Part shown: positions 27,515-36,058 of the stretch, piece by piece | Layout: each line of letters opens with the position of its first letter | Position numbering within the stretch: position 1 is the stretch's first letter | Source: Neolewinella persica DSM 23188 | GTDB taxonomy: Bacteria; Bacteroidota; Bacteroidia; Chitinophagales; Saprospiraceae | Assembly (NCBI RefSeq): GCF_000373105.1 | Contig: NZ_KB890429.1 | Span: 1-42,169, forward strand | Length of the DNA: 42,169 nt | Reading direction: 5' to 3' | The notes under the pieces: generated by a model | Database searches by the model: none | Told to the model about the DNA's origin: nothing | What the model saw: only the letters and a program-made list of their open reading frames with translations | Position numbers and translations under genes: made by a program

Positions 27515-28834
27515 ATGCGTATTTTAACTCGTCTTGCCGTGCTGATGTCAGCAGCGGCTATCGTTCTTTTTTCTGCAGGCTGTGATCCGGATACTCCCGG
27601 TGGCGGCGGCGTTACTTTGCCTCCCGTTATTACCCTGAACAGTGGTACTGACGTGATCAGCTTTAACCAGGAAAGAGACCTTTCTAATCCTACTTTTAAC
27701 GTAAATATCTCAGGTGAAGACGGAGATGCTCCTCTACGTGACCTGGCCATTCTGGAAAATGGTCTCACTATTCCTGCCAACCAACTGAATTTTACTACCG
27801 GCCAGACTGCCAATAACCCCATCCTGACTGCTGGTGCCGATGCCGGAGGCTTCACCTATGGAGTGGAGATAACGCCTTCAAACACCACAGTTGGACCAGT
27901 TACCTTTTCTTTTCGCCTTACGGACACCGACGGTGAAATAGCTACTACTGAGGTAACCATTACCTACACGGCTAACCCACCTAACATAGACCTGTTAATT
28001 GCCGATGGATTTGTTAGCGGAGACGCAACGGTCACCAACTTCGGTACCAGCTTTGATGTGCGGGTACAGCTTGATGATACTGAGGATTCGCTGTCGACTT
28101 TCACTGTCCTCGAAAACGGAACGGTAATGGACGCTGCTCTGCTTACTTACACCGGCTTTAGTTCAATGAACCCCCTTCAGTTAATTCCTGCAGAAGCAGT
28201 AGGTGTTACCTACACCATCAACATCAACCCCGATGTAACTATGATGGAAACCCGTACGTACACTTTCCGGGTAGCTGATATTAATGGCATCACGGCGGAA
28301 CGCACTGTTTCCATTACGTTTGACCCCCCAATGGGAACAGCGCTGACTTTTGACACTACCGGCGTTTTCTTTAATGCAAGTGGTATGAACTTCGGTGGTA
28401 TCGACCTCGACAATGGAACTGCCGTCAGGTTCAACAGCCCGGATGCAGAAATTGAGGACGAAGGCCTCGATAACACCATTGCGGTGGGTATGGAAAACTG
28501 GCGTACCCAAATCAGTGCTTCCAATAACGCAGAACTTCGTATTGCTGACCTAAGCCTGCTGGGCGACGGAACTACCTTTGATGATGTAGTGTTCAGTGAG
28601 GCCATTGCTCAAGCCTTTGATGACGGAAATGCCGTTCTTGGCGGATCTGATGCTTCCAACTTTATGGACATTCCCGGTGATGACAGCAATACCGAAATCG
28701 TAACCACAGCGCTACAGGCAGGTGATGTATTTGCTGTGCGTCGCGACGGACGTAGTTACCTCATTCGAATCGATGAAGTCAACTTTGTTGCTGGCAGTAA
28801 TCTTGACAATTACAAGATATCGATCAAGTGGTAG
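27515..28834 (+). CDS. Surface or periplasmic lipoprotein with Ig/cadherin-like domains
   Basis: ATG 27515 begins a lipoprotein signal peptide (MRILTRLAVLMSAAAIVLFSAGC, Cys 23 lipidated; lipobox FSAGC). An Asp/Pro/Gly-rich linker follows (DPDTPGGGG). Two similar strand-rich domains come next (~35-155 and ~160-275), each ending in a TYTFRxxDxxGxxAxxxVxITF-like strand typical of cadherin/Ig-like folds. A distinct C-terminal domain (~280-439) carries alternating short strands and ends DNYKISIKW. I recognise no enzymatic motif. It stands alone with terminators on both sides, so it is probably its own transcription unit. Function unknown. Confidence 0.8.
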   Translation: MRILTRLAVLMSAAAIVLFSAGCDPDTPGGGGVTLPPVITLNSGTDVISFNQERDLSNPTFNVNISGEDGDAPLRDLAILENGLTIPANQLNFTTGQTANNPILTAGADAGGFTYGVEITPSNTTVGPVTFSFRLTDTDGEIATTEVTITYTANPPNIDLLIADGFVSGDATVTNFGTSFDVRVQLDDTEDSLSTFTVLENGTVMDAALLTYTGFSSMNPLQLIPAEAVGVTYTININPDVTMMETRTYTFRVADINGITAERTVSITFDPPMGTALTFDTTGVFFNASGMNFGGIDLDNGTAVRFNSPDAEIEDEGLDNTIAVGMENWRTQISASNNAELRIADLSLLGDGTTFDDVVFSEAIAQAFDDGNAVLGGSDASNFMDIPGDDSNTEIVTTALQAGDVFAVRRDGRSYLIRIDEVNFVAGSNLDNYKISIKW

Positions 28835-28870
28835 TCAAGTTTTCAGGTTGTCGGGAAAATCTTGACAACC

Positions 28871-28892
28871 GACAACTTGATAACCTGACAAC
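28871..28892. repeat. Dispersed 22-bp repeat (GACAACTTGATAACC...)
   Basis: The 22 bases differ at one position from the reverse complement of 40607-40628. Both copies sit just after the stop codon of a gene. Confidence 0.7.
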
Positions 28893-28909
28893 TCGATAAC
28901 TCGACTTCC

Positions 28910-28943
28910 AGCGGGGATCTTCACAACAGTGGAGGTCCCCGCT
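28910..28943 (+). terminator. Terminator hairpin after the lipoprotein gene
   Basis: Arms AGCGGGGA and TCCCCGCT extend inward with mostly paired bases (28910-28924 with 28929-28943, two G-T pairs) around loop AACA. Few T after the stem, so somewhat weak as an intrinsic terminator. Confidence 0.6.
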
Positions 28944-28962
28944 TTGCATTTCAGCCCATCTT

Positions 28963-28980
28963 TGCACCTGCGGCCGCGCC
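28963..28980 (+). repeat. Dispersed 18-mer copy TGCACCTGCGGCCGCGCC
   Basis: Exact consensus copy, intergenic; preceded by TT, so the 20 bases TTTGCACCTGCGGCCGCGCC are shared with the copies at 35724 and 39209. Confidence 0.75.
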
Positions 28981-29144
28981 CAAAAAGCATGGAGGAAAAA
29001 ACTGAAATTCACCTCCACGGCACTAGGTCGGACATTAGCAAAAATCGTTAATTTCTGGCACTGGCAGCGAATTCCCCATAAGAATCGTTTAACTTACGGA
29101 TATTTTCCAGCCTCACGTTGTTGGATCCACTTATCCTTATCCCT

Positions 29145-29696
29145 ATGGACTTTACCATAAACCTACATAACGACGAAAAACAGTTCATCGCCGCCCTTGT
29201 CAAAGGTGACCGGGGAGCGCAGAAGGTGCTTTATGAGACCTACTACGGACAGTTGATGTCGATTTGTCAGCGTTATGGAGGAAGTGAGGATGAGGCCATG
29301 GATTTGTTGCATGAGAGTTTCATTAAAATTTTTAAAAAGATCGGCCGCTACGAATCCGGAACAGCCTTGCTGGCCTGGATGCGCCGGATCACCGTAAACA
29401 CCGCCATTGATCATTATCGCCGCAACGTTCGTCGGCGTACTGAAGATTTGGACCAGGCATACAGTCTGAGCACCGATGCTCCTGACGTATTTGCCCAATT
29501 TGGTGCCCGGGAGATTCTGGCAGCTGTGCAAAAACTTCCTCCTACTTACCGTACGATTTTTAACCTCTACGTGGTGGAAGGGTACAGTCACCGGGAAATA
29601 GGAGAACAATTGCAAATTACAGAAAGTACGAGCCGCTCTAACCTGGTTAAAGCCCGGGGCAAACTGCAAAAAGTGTTAATCGCCCCCGGCCGGTAG
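29145..29696 (+). CDS. ECF-type RNA polymerase sigma factor
   Basis: ATG 29145 is preferred over TTG 29118: the added residues are not typical of the family. 183 residues. Sigma region 2 (~15-80) shows YETYYGQLMSICQRYGGSEDEAMDLLHESFIKIF, here reduced to the key DLLHESFIKIFKKIGRY, then WMRRITVNTAIDHYRR. Region 4 (~120-170) shows LPPTYRTIFNLYVVEGYSHREIGEQL, with key GYSHREIGEQLQITESTSRS. It directs core RNA polymerase to a dedicated promoter set. The downstream gene starts 8 bp after the stop and has anti-sigma features, so the pair is probably a regulatory unit. Confidence 0.93.
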   Translation: MDFTINLHNDEKQFIAALVKGDRGAQKVLYETYYGQLMSICQRYGGSEDEAMDLLHESFIKIFKKIGRYESGTALLAWMRRITVNTAIDHYRRNVRRRTEDLDQAYSLSTDAPDVFAQFGAREILAAVQKLPPTYRTIFNLYVVEGYSHREIGEQLQITESTSRSNLVKARGKLQKVLIAPGR

Positions 29697-29704
29697 TAAT
29701 CCCA

Positions 29705-31330
29705 ATGAACAAATCAACTAAACATACTGACGCACTGCTCCGGCAACGGCTGCTGAAAGAGCTGCCGAAGGACTCGCCCTCCGAGGCCGGGTGGGCTGCG
29801 CTGTCAGCCCAAATGGACGCAGATGCCGACCTCGGCCTTCAGGCTGCATTGCAGGGTCTGTCCGCCGCCCCAACTGCCTTAGGCTGGCAGGCACTGGAGC
29901 GCAAATTAGATCCGATAAATCAAGCTGATTCCGATCTTGCCGGGAAGCTGAATGGCTTACAGCCAACTGTGACCATCGCTGGGTGGGCTGCGCTGGAAGC
30001 GCGGCTGGAAAAGGAAAATGATCAGGCCGTTGACGCTATTGTCGCAGACGGCCTGGCGCGTACAGGTGTCGGTGTTACTTCCGGTTGGGCCGCTTTGGCG
30101 GCACGGCTTGAACTGATCGGCTGGCGCCGTGGTTTTGTCTCTGCCTGGAAGATAACCGAAGCCTCCCTGTTGCTCAGCATGTTATTGCTCGTGGTTCGCT
30201 TTGGTCCATTGGCAGAAGGGCCGGTCCTGCCCATCGCGAAAGCAGAGAATGGCTTTCCTGTCCCGATGGAGGTGGCTGAAGCGGTCGCTACGATTCAGGA
30301 CGAAGCACCACTTGTGGCGGACATTAACAATACTCGATTTAGCGCCCAGCGTCCGGTAGCCAACTCCGCTAAGAAGAACCAGATCCGGAAAGATTTTCCG
30401 TTGGTGCTCCCTACTGCCCTTGTGGATATTGGCTACGAGAAAACTGTTGCGCGGAAAGAACGTAGAGACTTGTTAAACAATGAGGTTGCTCTGGTAAGGG
30501 TTCCTTCCCTTGAGATCAAGCAACTGAGAAAAACTGTTTATTTGCCAAGCCCGGTATTGAATTTGCCTGAGGTAGAAAGTAGTGAGCCGGTTCAATACTA
30601 CGTCAATGCTTTTGTTTCTCCCCTCGATATTAACCAGGTGGTAACACCGCGCACATCGATCGGAGAATTTGACATTAGCGGTGATCGTCGTTTCACTTAT
30701 GGCAGCAGCGTCGGTTTACTCTTCGATTTCATTCAAGGCAAAAATGGCCTTCAGGTTGGTGCGATCTATTCGCGCCGCTCCTATATCCCAACTGCCCTGA
30801 AATGGTACCTGCAGGATGAATACACGGCATTTGAGCCGATTAAAGGTTATCAGCGCTTTAACTTTGAAAACATCACTTTCGACTTTAATTATAAGCGGAC
30901 CCTGCTGACTTCCGAAAATTGGCGCGTAAGCGGCCGTATGGGTGTGTCCCTGAGTGTGATTGCGCGCTCTTCGTTTGACGGTAAGGATGAAGTAGTAGCT
31001 GGCTTCAATGAGTTTGAAGAGCGGGTCGGCAATTTGCCTGATGGGCAAAGAAGCAGTGGCCGGCCTACTGATTTTAGCGGTCAACGGAAGCTTCAAAATC
31101 CACCCAATGGCTGGTTGGAAGGTGGTTCTATTCTGGCAAATTCCAGTTTTTATCTTGGCGGTGGAATCGTAGTGGAACGGCTGATGAACCCACGTTGGAG
31201 CATTTATGTTTCTCCCGCAATTGGTCGGGTAGTTTACCTTAAGGTAGACCAGGGAATTGGCCCTTACAACGATCGGATCCATCTGAGTAACCTGCGTTTT
31301 GGCAGCCGTTACCTTTTTGGCGGAAAATAG
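29705..31330 (+). CDS. Anti-sigma-like / transmembrane / outer-membrane-barrel-like fusion
   Basis: 541 residues. The N-terminal ~140 residues, expected in the cytosol, hold four copies of GWxALxxxL (Trp at 30, 61, 94 and 128; 31-34 residues apart), each in a helix-like unit. After RR (141-142) comes one hydrophobic segment (~151-166, ITEASLLLSMLLLVV). A low-complexity periplasmic linker (~170-300) leads to a strand-rich C-terminus (~300-541) with GAIYSRRSYIPTALKWYLQD and a final LRFGSRYLFGGK, like a beta-barrel. Bacteroidota genes beside ECF factors often join an inner-membrane anchor to a barrel domain, so this is probably the cognate anti-sigma factor. I see no zinc-finger HxxxCxxC motif, so sigma binding would be through the GW repeats (inference). 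The lipoprotein gene follows 12 bp later. Confidence 0.75.
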   Translation: MNKSTKHTDALLRQRLLKELPKDSPSEAGWAALSAQMDADADLGLQAALQGLSAAPTALGWQALERKLDPINQADSDLAGKLNGLQPTVTIAGWAALEARLEKENDQAVDAIVADGLARTGVGVTSGWAALAARLELIGWRRGFVSAWKITEASLLLSMLLLVVRFGPLAEGPVLPIAKAENGFPVPMEVAEAVATIQDEAPLVADINNTRFSAQRPVANSAKKNQIRKDFPLVLPTALVDIGYEKTVARKERRDLLNNEVALVRVPSLEIKQLRKTVYLPSPVLNLPEVESSEPVQYYVNAFVSPLDINQVVTPRTSIGEFDISGDRRFTYGSSVGLLFDFIQGKNGLQVGAIYSRRSYIPTALKWYLQDEYTAFEPIKGYQRFNFENITFDFNYKRTLLTSENWRVSGRMGVSLSVIARSSFDGKDEVVAGFNEFEERVGNLPDGQRSSGRPTDFSGQRKLQNPPNGWLEGGSILANSSFYLGGGIVVERLMNPRWSIYVSPAIGRVVYLKVDQGIGPYNDRIHLSNLRFGSRYLFGGK

Positions 31331-31342
31331 CGGAATTAAATT

Positions 31343-31954
31343 ATGGAGTTCAGATTCAGTACCCTCTTATGTATTGCCATGATTGCCCTGACCGCCTGTG
31401 CCGGGGAACCCGAACAAGTGAAAATGGACCGCCGTTTCCTGACGGGAGAATCATTGGAACAGCAATTGGCTGAACTGCGGGAAGCCATTAATGGCGAAGT
31501 ACTCGACGAGCATATTGGGGCAAAGGGAGAGGATCAAGTTTTCTCGATGCTCACCCGTGAATACGATGATTCAGGTGATTTCGTCGGCATCTTTCTGCGC
31601 CATTACGAAGTTGGCAACATTAATTCGAAACTACTGTGGACGTATCAAGACTCCATTAGCTGTGTTGGATCAGGCGCGGTCGCAGGTGCAGCGTTGGTTA
31701 AAAACACCTCGCCGGAACTGCGTCCGGTAGCTGTATTAGGTAATGACCAGGAGCAATTCGTTCTGCGCTATATCCTGAACTGCTCCCCAGGTACCAGTAA
31801 TGAAAGGGTGGGCCGCACCCTCGTCGTCATCAATGCCCTGTCGGGAACACCTGAGGTTCGGCTGGAAGCCGAGGAGGGTGTAGAAAAAATACTGGCTCGC
31901 CTTGATCAGGTGCCAGCTGCCTTGTTGCGGGATTTATGGGAAGAGCGTTTATAG
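31343..31954 (+). CDS. Lipoprotein of unknown function, sigma-factor operon
   Basis: ATG 31343 starts signal peptide MEFRFSTLLCIAMIALTAC with lipobox LTAC (Cys 19). 203 residues; the mature part is acidic and looks globular, with paired Cys (SISCVG, ILNCSPG). I recognise no domain. Tight linkage (12 bp) to the sigma/anti-sigma genes suggests a part in the same envelope response. A dispersed 18-mer copy is embedded antisense at 31673-31690 and encodes GAVAGA. Confidence 0.8.
   Translation: MEFRFSTLLCIAMIALTACAGEPEQVKMDRRFLTGESLEQQLAELREAINGEVLDEHIGAKGEDQVFSMLTREYDDSGDFVGIFLRHYEVGNINSKLLWTYQDSISCVGSGAVAGAALVKNTSPELRPVAVLGNDQEQFVLRYILNCSPGTSNERVGRTLVVINALSGTPEVRLEAEEGVEKILARLDQVPAALLRDLWEERL
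31673..31690 (-). repeat. Dispersed 18-mer copy, inside the lipoprotein gene
   Basis: On the minus strand it reads TGCACCTGCGACCGCGCC, identical to the apbE copy but antisense to its host gene and in another frame. Confidence 0.7.
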
Positions 31955-32173
31955 ACCCGACTATTTGGGCTCGCTTTTTGCCGTCATCTTTCGAACAATA
32001 GTTGCGAAGCCACCGTGCCTCCCTCCGGGCTGTTCTCTGTGAGAACATTTGCTGCTTTAGCAGCCTCGGCAGCTTTATTTCCTGCCCAGTCTTACGACAT
32101 TCTTTTGGGGGCTGCTATGGTAGCAACCTTTAAATTAAACTGTAGTTTAGCGACACCTAATAGTTCCTTCATC

Positions 32174-33553
32174 ATGCACGAACCCCCCAAAGTCCCCCTG
32201 GCCCGAGTCCTGGTTAATATGCCCCGGATGATGGTCAATCCGATTAAACGGTTTAACCGTTACCTGGGGGAGTACGGCCGGGACTTTATCCTCTCGGTGG
32301 GAGGAAGCCGCCGGACTCACTTCACCGTCAACGCAGATGTTATCCAGCATGTGTTGCAGAAGAACCATAAGAACTACCACAAGAGTGCCATCCAGACCGA
32401 CGAATTGGCGCGTTATCTCGGCCGTGGCCTGCTGACGAATAACGGCCAGCCCTGGCTTACGCAGCGGAGGTTGATTCAACCGGGGTTTCACCGGCAGCGC
32501 CTGGAGGCGCTGGTGTCTGAGATGCAAGCGGTGATCAATACTTCCTGCAAGGGGCTTAACCAAACGGCGGAGGAAAACGGACGTATACACCTGCAGGAGG
32601 TTACCCGTGACATCGTTTTCAGGGTGATCACGCGTGCCATTTTTACCGATGGTTTCGACGATGCTGAAACCCGAAAGCTGAAGAAGACCCTCGATGCCAT
32701 TCAGCGTTATGTGGTTTATCCGGTCAGAATGCCCTTCCTGTTAAAGCCCCTCCAATGGTTGGGCATCGAAGGCCGGAAACTAGCCCTCACGCAAGACGTA
32801 CGGAAGCGAGTGCAGGAACGCATTGATGCCCGCCGGGCCGGAGTACCAAAAGATGACCTACTGCAGATGCTGCTTGATAGCCGCTACGAAGATGACGGGC
32901 AACCGATGCCCGACCAACAACTGGTAGACGAGATCATCATCCTCTTCGCCGCCGGCCACGAAACCAGCGCTAACGCGCTGGCCTGGACCATCTGGTTGCT
33001 ACTCCGCCACCCGGAAACCCTGGCCAAAGCACGCGCTGAAATCACCGAGGTAGAAGGGGAGGGGGCCATTAATTTCGACAACGCTCGTCAGCTGATTTAC
33101 CTCACCCAGGTGATCGAAGAAAGCATGCGCCTTTATCCTCCAGCCTGGATCACCGACCGGGTGGCCCTCGGCCCAGACAAGGCCGGAGGTTTTGATATCC
33201 AACAAGGCACCTCCATCGGCATCTTCTTTTACGGCTTACACCGTAACCCTGAATACTGGGAAGATCCCGAAGCATTCCGCCCCGAACGGATGACACCTGA
33301 GGCTAAAAAAGCCCGCCACCCTTTCTGCTTCCTCCCCTTTGGCGGCGGTCCCCGCCTCTGTATCGGTAACCACTTCGCCATGCTGGAGATGCAGCTGATT
33401 CTGGCCCGGTTGCTAAAAGATTACAACTTTGAGTTGCCTGCTAAAGCAGATCTGGTAAAACAGAAGGCTTACATTACTTTACATATGGATCGACCTTTAA
33501 GTCTCCGGCTCAGTAGACGCGCAGCTAATCTACCAAGCGCGAAACGCGTCTGA
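32174..33553 (+). CDS. Cytochrome P450
   Basis: 459 residues from ATG 32174. The frame is open to 32015, but those 53 residues are not P450-like and ATG 32174 gives the usual start. Seen: C-helix WLTQRR (94-99), I-helix oxygen-activating AAGHETSAN (259-267), K-helix ExxR as EESMR (E316, R319), PERF-type FRPERM, and the heme-thiolate loop FLPFGGGPRLCIGNH with Cys 396. No N-terminal membrane anchor, so it is a soluble bacterial P450 that uses separate redox partners; none are encoded nearby. The substrate is unknown; sequence style resembles CYP4/CYP102-like fatty-acid-type hydroxylases, but that is a guess. The gap before maf is 33 bp. Confidence 0.93.
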   Translation: MHEPPKVPLARVLVNMPRMMVNPIKRFNRYLGEYGRDFILSVGGSRRTHFTVNADVIQHVLQKNHKNYHKSAIQTDELARYLGRGLLTNNGQPWLTQRRLIQPGFHRQRLEALVSEMQAVINTSCKGLNQTAEENGRIHLQEVTRDIVFRVITRAIFTDGFDDAETRKLKKTLDAIQRYVVYPVRMPFLLKPLQWLGIEGRKLALTQDVRKRVQERIDARRAGVPKDDLLQMLLDSRYEDDGQPMPDQQLVDEIIILFAAGHETSANALAWTIWLLLRHPETLAKARAEITEVEGEGAINFDNARQLIYLTQVIEESMRLYPPAWITDRVALGPDKAGGFDIQQGTSIGIFFYGLHRNPEYWEDPEAFRPERMTPEAKKARHPFCFLPFGGGPRLCIGNHFAMLEMQLILARLLKDYNFELPAKADLVKQKAYITLHMDRPLSLRLSRRAANLPSAKRV

Positions 33554-33574
33554 GAAAGCCGCGTAGCGACTTTA

Positions 33575-33582
33575 TATATTTG
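33575..33582 (+). promoter_or_regulatory. Possible -7 element (TATATTTG) just before maf
   Basis: Perfect TAnnTTTG match only 4 nt before ATG 33587. If used, transcription would start at or near the start codon, giving a leaderless message. No -33 TTG at the usual place. Confidence 0.35.
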
Positions 33583-33586
33583 CGTG

Positions 33587-34165
33587 ATGCAAATATCCCC
33601 CAAGCTCTCCCTAATCCTAGCCTCAAAATCCCCCCGCCGATCGTACCTATTGGAACAGGCAGGTATACCGTTCACTATCCGTACGGCTGATGTAGAAGAA
33701 GTCTATCCGCCCGATACACCGGTGATGGAGGTCGCGCCCTATCTGGCGACGCTGAAGGCTGCAGGAGCGATGCATCTGCTGAAAAGCGACGAAGAGGTTT
33801 TACTTACGGCGGACAGCGTAGTGATCATTAAAGGTAAGATTTACGGCAAACCAGCCGACCGGGAAGAAGCAGCGGCAACGCTTCGGGCACTTTCCGGCAA
33901 TAAGCATACGGTCGTAACGGGTTGTTGTTTGAAGAGCCGGACCAAACAGGAGGTGTTCTCCGGTGTATCTGAGGTTTACTTCTCAGAACTGAGCGACGAA
34001 GAAATTAATTGGTACATCGATACCTGCCGGCCTTTTGATAAAGCGGGGTCCTATGGTATTCAGGAATGGGTGGGCCTGGCGAAGATCAACCGCATTGATG
34101 GGACGTACCCTAATGTGATGGGCTTGCCGGTGAATTTGGTGTATGAGCACCTGGTGGCTTGGTGA
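33587..34165 (+). CDS. maf: Maf-like nucleoside triphosphate pyrophosphatase
   Basis: ATG 33587 chosen; the GTG 33584 only adds one residue. 192 residues with the Maf hallmarks: LILASKSPRRSYLLEQAG, TADSVVI (usual ADTVV, here Ser), GKPADREEAAATLRALSG, HTVVTG, FDKAGSYGIQEW and GTYPNVMGLPV. Maf proteins hydrolyse dTTP, UTP or modified nucleotides to the monophosphate in the cytosol, removing non-canonical pools. The SPRR and QEW signatures fit the dTTP/UTP (YhdE-type) subgroup. Likely a housekeeping gene. Confidence 0.93.
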   Translation: MQISPKLSLILASKSPRRSYLLEQAGIPFTIRTADVEEVYPPDTPVMEVAPYLATLKAAGAMHLLKSDEEVLLTADSVVIIKGKIYGKPADREEAAATLRALSGNKHTVVTGCCLKSRTKQEVFSGVSEVYFSELSDEEINWYIDTCRPFDKAGSYGIQEWVGLAKINRIDGTYPNVMGLPVNLVYEHLVAW

Positions 34166-34194
34166 GATAATGGAAGAACGGCTGAATGAGTGAA

Positions 34195-34219
34195 TAGCTG
34201 CCGCAAAGGGTAGCTCGCT
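34195..34219 (+). repeat. Dispersed 25-bp repeat (TAGCTGCCGCA...)
   Basis: Matches the reverse complement of 37979-38003 at 22 of 25 positions (shared TAGCTGCCGCA and TAGCTCGCT). Both copies are intergenic. Confidence 0.6.
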
Positions 34220-34253
34220 GCTGCTCGTGATTTCGCGTAGCGAATACACATTG

Positions 34254-34280
34254 GTTACCCTGGACGAAGTCCGGGGTAAC
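34254..34280. terminator. Hairpin between convergent maf and glycosyltransferase genes
   Basis: A 12-bp stem (GTTACCCTGGAC with GTCCGGGGTAAC, one G-T pair) and loop GAA. Lies in the 248-bp convergent gap, so it may stop transcription from either side, but there is no T-run. A smaller stem ACGACGA/TCGTCGT lies at ~34301-34318. Confidence 0.5.
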
Positions 34281-34413
34281 GGCCGGATAGCTTTTTCAAT
34301 ACGACGAGCATCGTCGTCAAACGCTCATGATGCTATCGTCACTTGGGTGTGCATAGAGCCTGCTTGTTCCGGGTAACTCAACGGATAGTCCATGCAGTGA
34401 TGATGTTGTTCCA

Positions 34414-35682
34414 CTACCGCGTTAACTCCTCAAGCAACGCCTTCCCGGACGCCTCTCCAGCCATTAGTTGGCCCAATTCAATGGCTTTTTCCCCGTAAGA
34501 AACATTAGACCTCAAGTCCAGGATCAATTGCTCAAAGGTCGTTTCATTCAGCTGTTTAATCTTAATACCCAACGGCCCCGCGCCCAAGGCTGCCACCCGC
34601 TTGTTCCAGAAAAACTGGTCGATGATGTGCGGAATAATTAAGCTGGCGCATTGGTGCTTCAAGGCAGTATGCGTAGTGCCTGAGCCCCCGTGATGGACCA
34701 CACTATGTACTTTCGGGAATATCCACTCATAGGGAATGTTATTCACGAAATGAATGTGCGAAGGCACGTCCTCTTGGTGAATAAGGCCTCCGGAAGAGGT
34801 GTTGATGATGGCCGGTATCTGATGCTTACGCAGCACTGAGAGGATAACATTGGTGGTCGCATCTGGGGCCGCATTAACCATACTGCCGAAGGTGATGAAC
34901 GTAGGGTGCTCGTCCTTGAAGCGGGCAAGGAAATCCATCAGGCCGGCAGGTGGGGACCAATTGCCGGTTTTTGGCCGTTCGAAGTAGCCGGGAACCATAG
35001 CTTGGTCAGGCCAGTAGGCAGGACGTGGAAAGAGGGTAGGAGAGACGAGGTAGAGCGCTCGTTCCTGTTCTTTCATGTACTTTGCAATGGCTTTTCGGTT
35101 AAGTTGGTGGCCTGGAAAATCTGCGGAAAAGGCTTTGACGGACCTGGCAGACATGAGCGCCGTCAGGTAATTGATTACTGCGTAGCTCAGGAGGTTGCTA
35201 CGCCGACCAAAATTAGTGTTGATGGCAATATGTGGGTACTTTTCGACCGGATGCAGCCAGTTAGGAATAGGGCTTATAACAATTGCCCTGCCAGGATGGC
35301 AAATGCCCCAGGCCCTGGCAAATACGCATTTGGGATGGTAAAGAATGCGATCGGGCTGGTGCTTAAAAATGGCGTCCCGCTGTTCTTTGACCAAGTCTCT
35401 CTGGATACTAAGCGACTCCCACGCCAATTTACCTAACTGCACCACCCGGTTAACTGCACTTCCTTTTTGCCCCATGATGGCTCGCCCGGCGGAGCCGTCA
35501 ATTAGTTCGAGGAACCTCCTGTCCAGCGCTTCAAAGGGAAAGCCGGCACCTTCCGCCAGTTCCTGAAACTGTGCGGGCATCACACAGACAGTCTCATGGC
35601 CGGCTTTCAGGAGCATGTCGCCCACCGCCAGGAAGGGTTCCATGTCGCCCCGGGTACCTATGGAGAGGAGGAGATATTTCAT
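34414..35682 (-). CDS. GT1-family glycosyltransferase (UDP-glucosyltransferase/MGT-like)
   Basis: 422 residues, GT-B fold. The N-terminus YLLLSIGTRGDMEPFLAVG is the classic acceptor-side motif (GTRGDxxP) of sterol, macrolide and glycolipid glucosyltransferases. The C-terminal donor site shows PTFITFGSM and VHHGGSGTTHTALKHQ followed by PHIIDQFFWNKRVAALGAGP. It transfers a sugar from UDP- or dTDP-sugar to a lipid or hydrophobic acceptor, unknown here (a carotenoid or other membrane lipid is plausible, by inference only). Its start is 6 bp after the stop of the PLDc_N gene, so it is the last gene of a minus-strand operon. Confidence 0.9.
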   Translation of the reverse strand: MKYLLLSIGTRGDMEPFLAVGDMLLKAGHETVCVMPAQFQELAEGAGFPFEALDRRFLELIDGSAGRAIMGQKGSAVNRVVQLGKLAWESLSIQRDLVKEQRDAIFKHQPDRILYHPKCVFARAWGICHPGRAIVISPIPNWLHPVEKYPHIAINTNFGRRSNLLSYAVINYLTALMSARSVKAFSADFPGHQLNRKAIAKYMKEQERALYLVSPTLFPRPAYWPDQAMVPGYFERPKTGNWSPPAGLMDFLARFKDEHPTFITFGSMVNAAPDATTNVILSVLRKHQIPAIINTSSGGLIHQEDVPSHIHFVNNIPYEWIFPKVHSVVHHGGSGTTHTALKHQCASLIIPHIIDQFFWNKRVAALGAGPLGIKIKQLNETTFEQLILDLRSNVSYGEKAIELGQLMAGEASGKALLEELTR

Positions 35683-35688
35683 GCAGGA

Positions 35689-36015
35689 CTATACAAAGTC
35701 ATCCTGGTTATTGTCCAACCTGCTTTGCACCTGCGGCCGCGCCTGAGGATCCTCCAGAGGTGGCAGATATTCCCGGTCGTTACCTTCAGTGGCTGCCAGC
35801 AGGTTTTTACGATTGAAGTAGTAAATGATTGGCCCAATTCCACCTAACAGCAGGACAATGATGAGCCAGATGACTTTGTCTTTTTCACGTTTAAAGGGTT
35901 TGGTGGCAATTTCGATGGCCGCCCAAATGGTTAGGACGAAAGTAGCCATTAGGAAGAGGCCGAAAGCCAAAATGATGATTTCAGGACCCAGGAAATTGAA
36001 TAGAAGAAAAGGCAT
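35689..36015 (-). CDS. PLDc_N-type small inner membrane protein
   Basis: 108 residues with two membrane helices (~8-34 and ~47-67). The second, VIWLIIVLLLGGIGPIIYYF, is the typical phospholipase-D/cardiolipin-synthase N-terminal anchor domain (PLDc_N) without the enzyme. Usual roles are unknown. The C-terminal tail contains QARPQVQ, which is encoded by an antisense copy of the dispersed 18-mer. It lies between the M1 peptidase gene (43 bp upstream) and the glycosyltransferase gene (6 bp downstream). Confidence 0.82.
   Translation of the reverse strand: MPFLLFNFLGPEIIILAFGLFLMATFVLTIWAAIEIATKPFKREKDKVIWLIIVLLLGGIGPIIYYFNRKNLLAATEGNDREYLPPLEDPQARPQVQSRLDNNQDDFV
35726..35743 (+). repeat. Dispersed 18-mer copy TGCACCTGCGGCCGCGCC, inside the PLDc_N gene
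   Basis: Exact consensus copy, antisense to its host gene and near its 3' end; host frame gives ARPQV. It shares the longer 20-base form. Confidence 0.75.
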
Positions 36016-36058
36016 ACTAGTAGGATTTGTTGGCTATTACTGAAGACTGTTTTTATGG

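Larger units (their letters stand above)
28835..29144. other. Intergenic region with repeats and terminator
   Basis: A 310-bp gap. It holds the GACAACTTGATAACC-type dispersed repeat (28871-28892), with further GACAAC/GATAAC copies around it at ~28845-28903, a terminator (28910-28943) and an exact 18-mer copy (28963-28980). The sigma factor promoter should lie in the last ~150 bp, but I see no clear consensus. Confidence 0.55.

Noticed and set aside
32015..32173. 53-residue N-terminal extension of the P450
   Set aside because: Not P450-like and not a convincing membrane anchor; ATG 32174 gives the normal family start. The 220-bp upstream gap instead holds small stems (TTCTC-tgt-GAGAA, GCTGC-ttta-GCAGC).
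32174..35682. Natural-product cluster (P450 plus glycosyltransferase)
   Set aside because: No core synthase, no redox partner, Maf between them and opposite strands; co-location alone is not enough.
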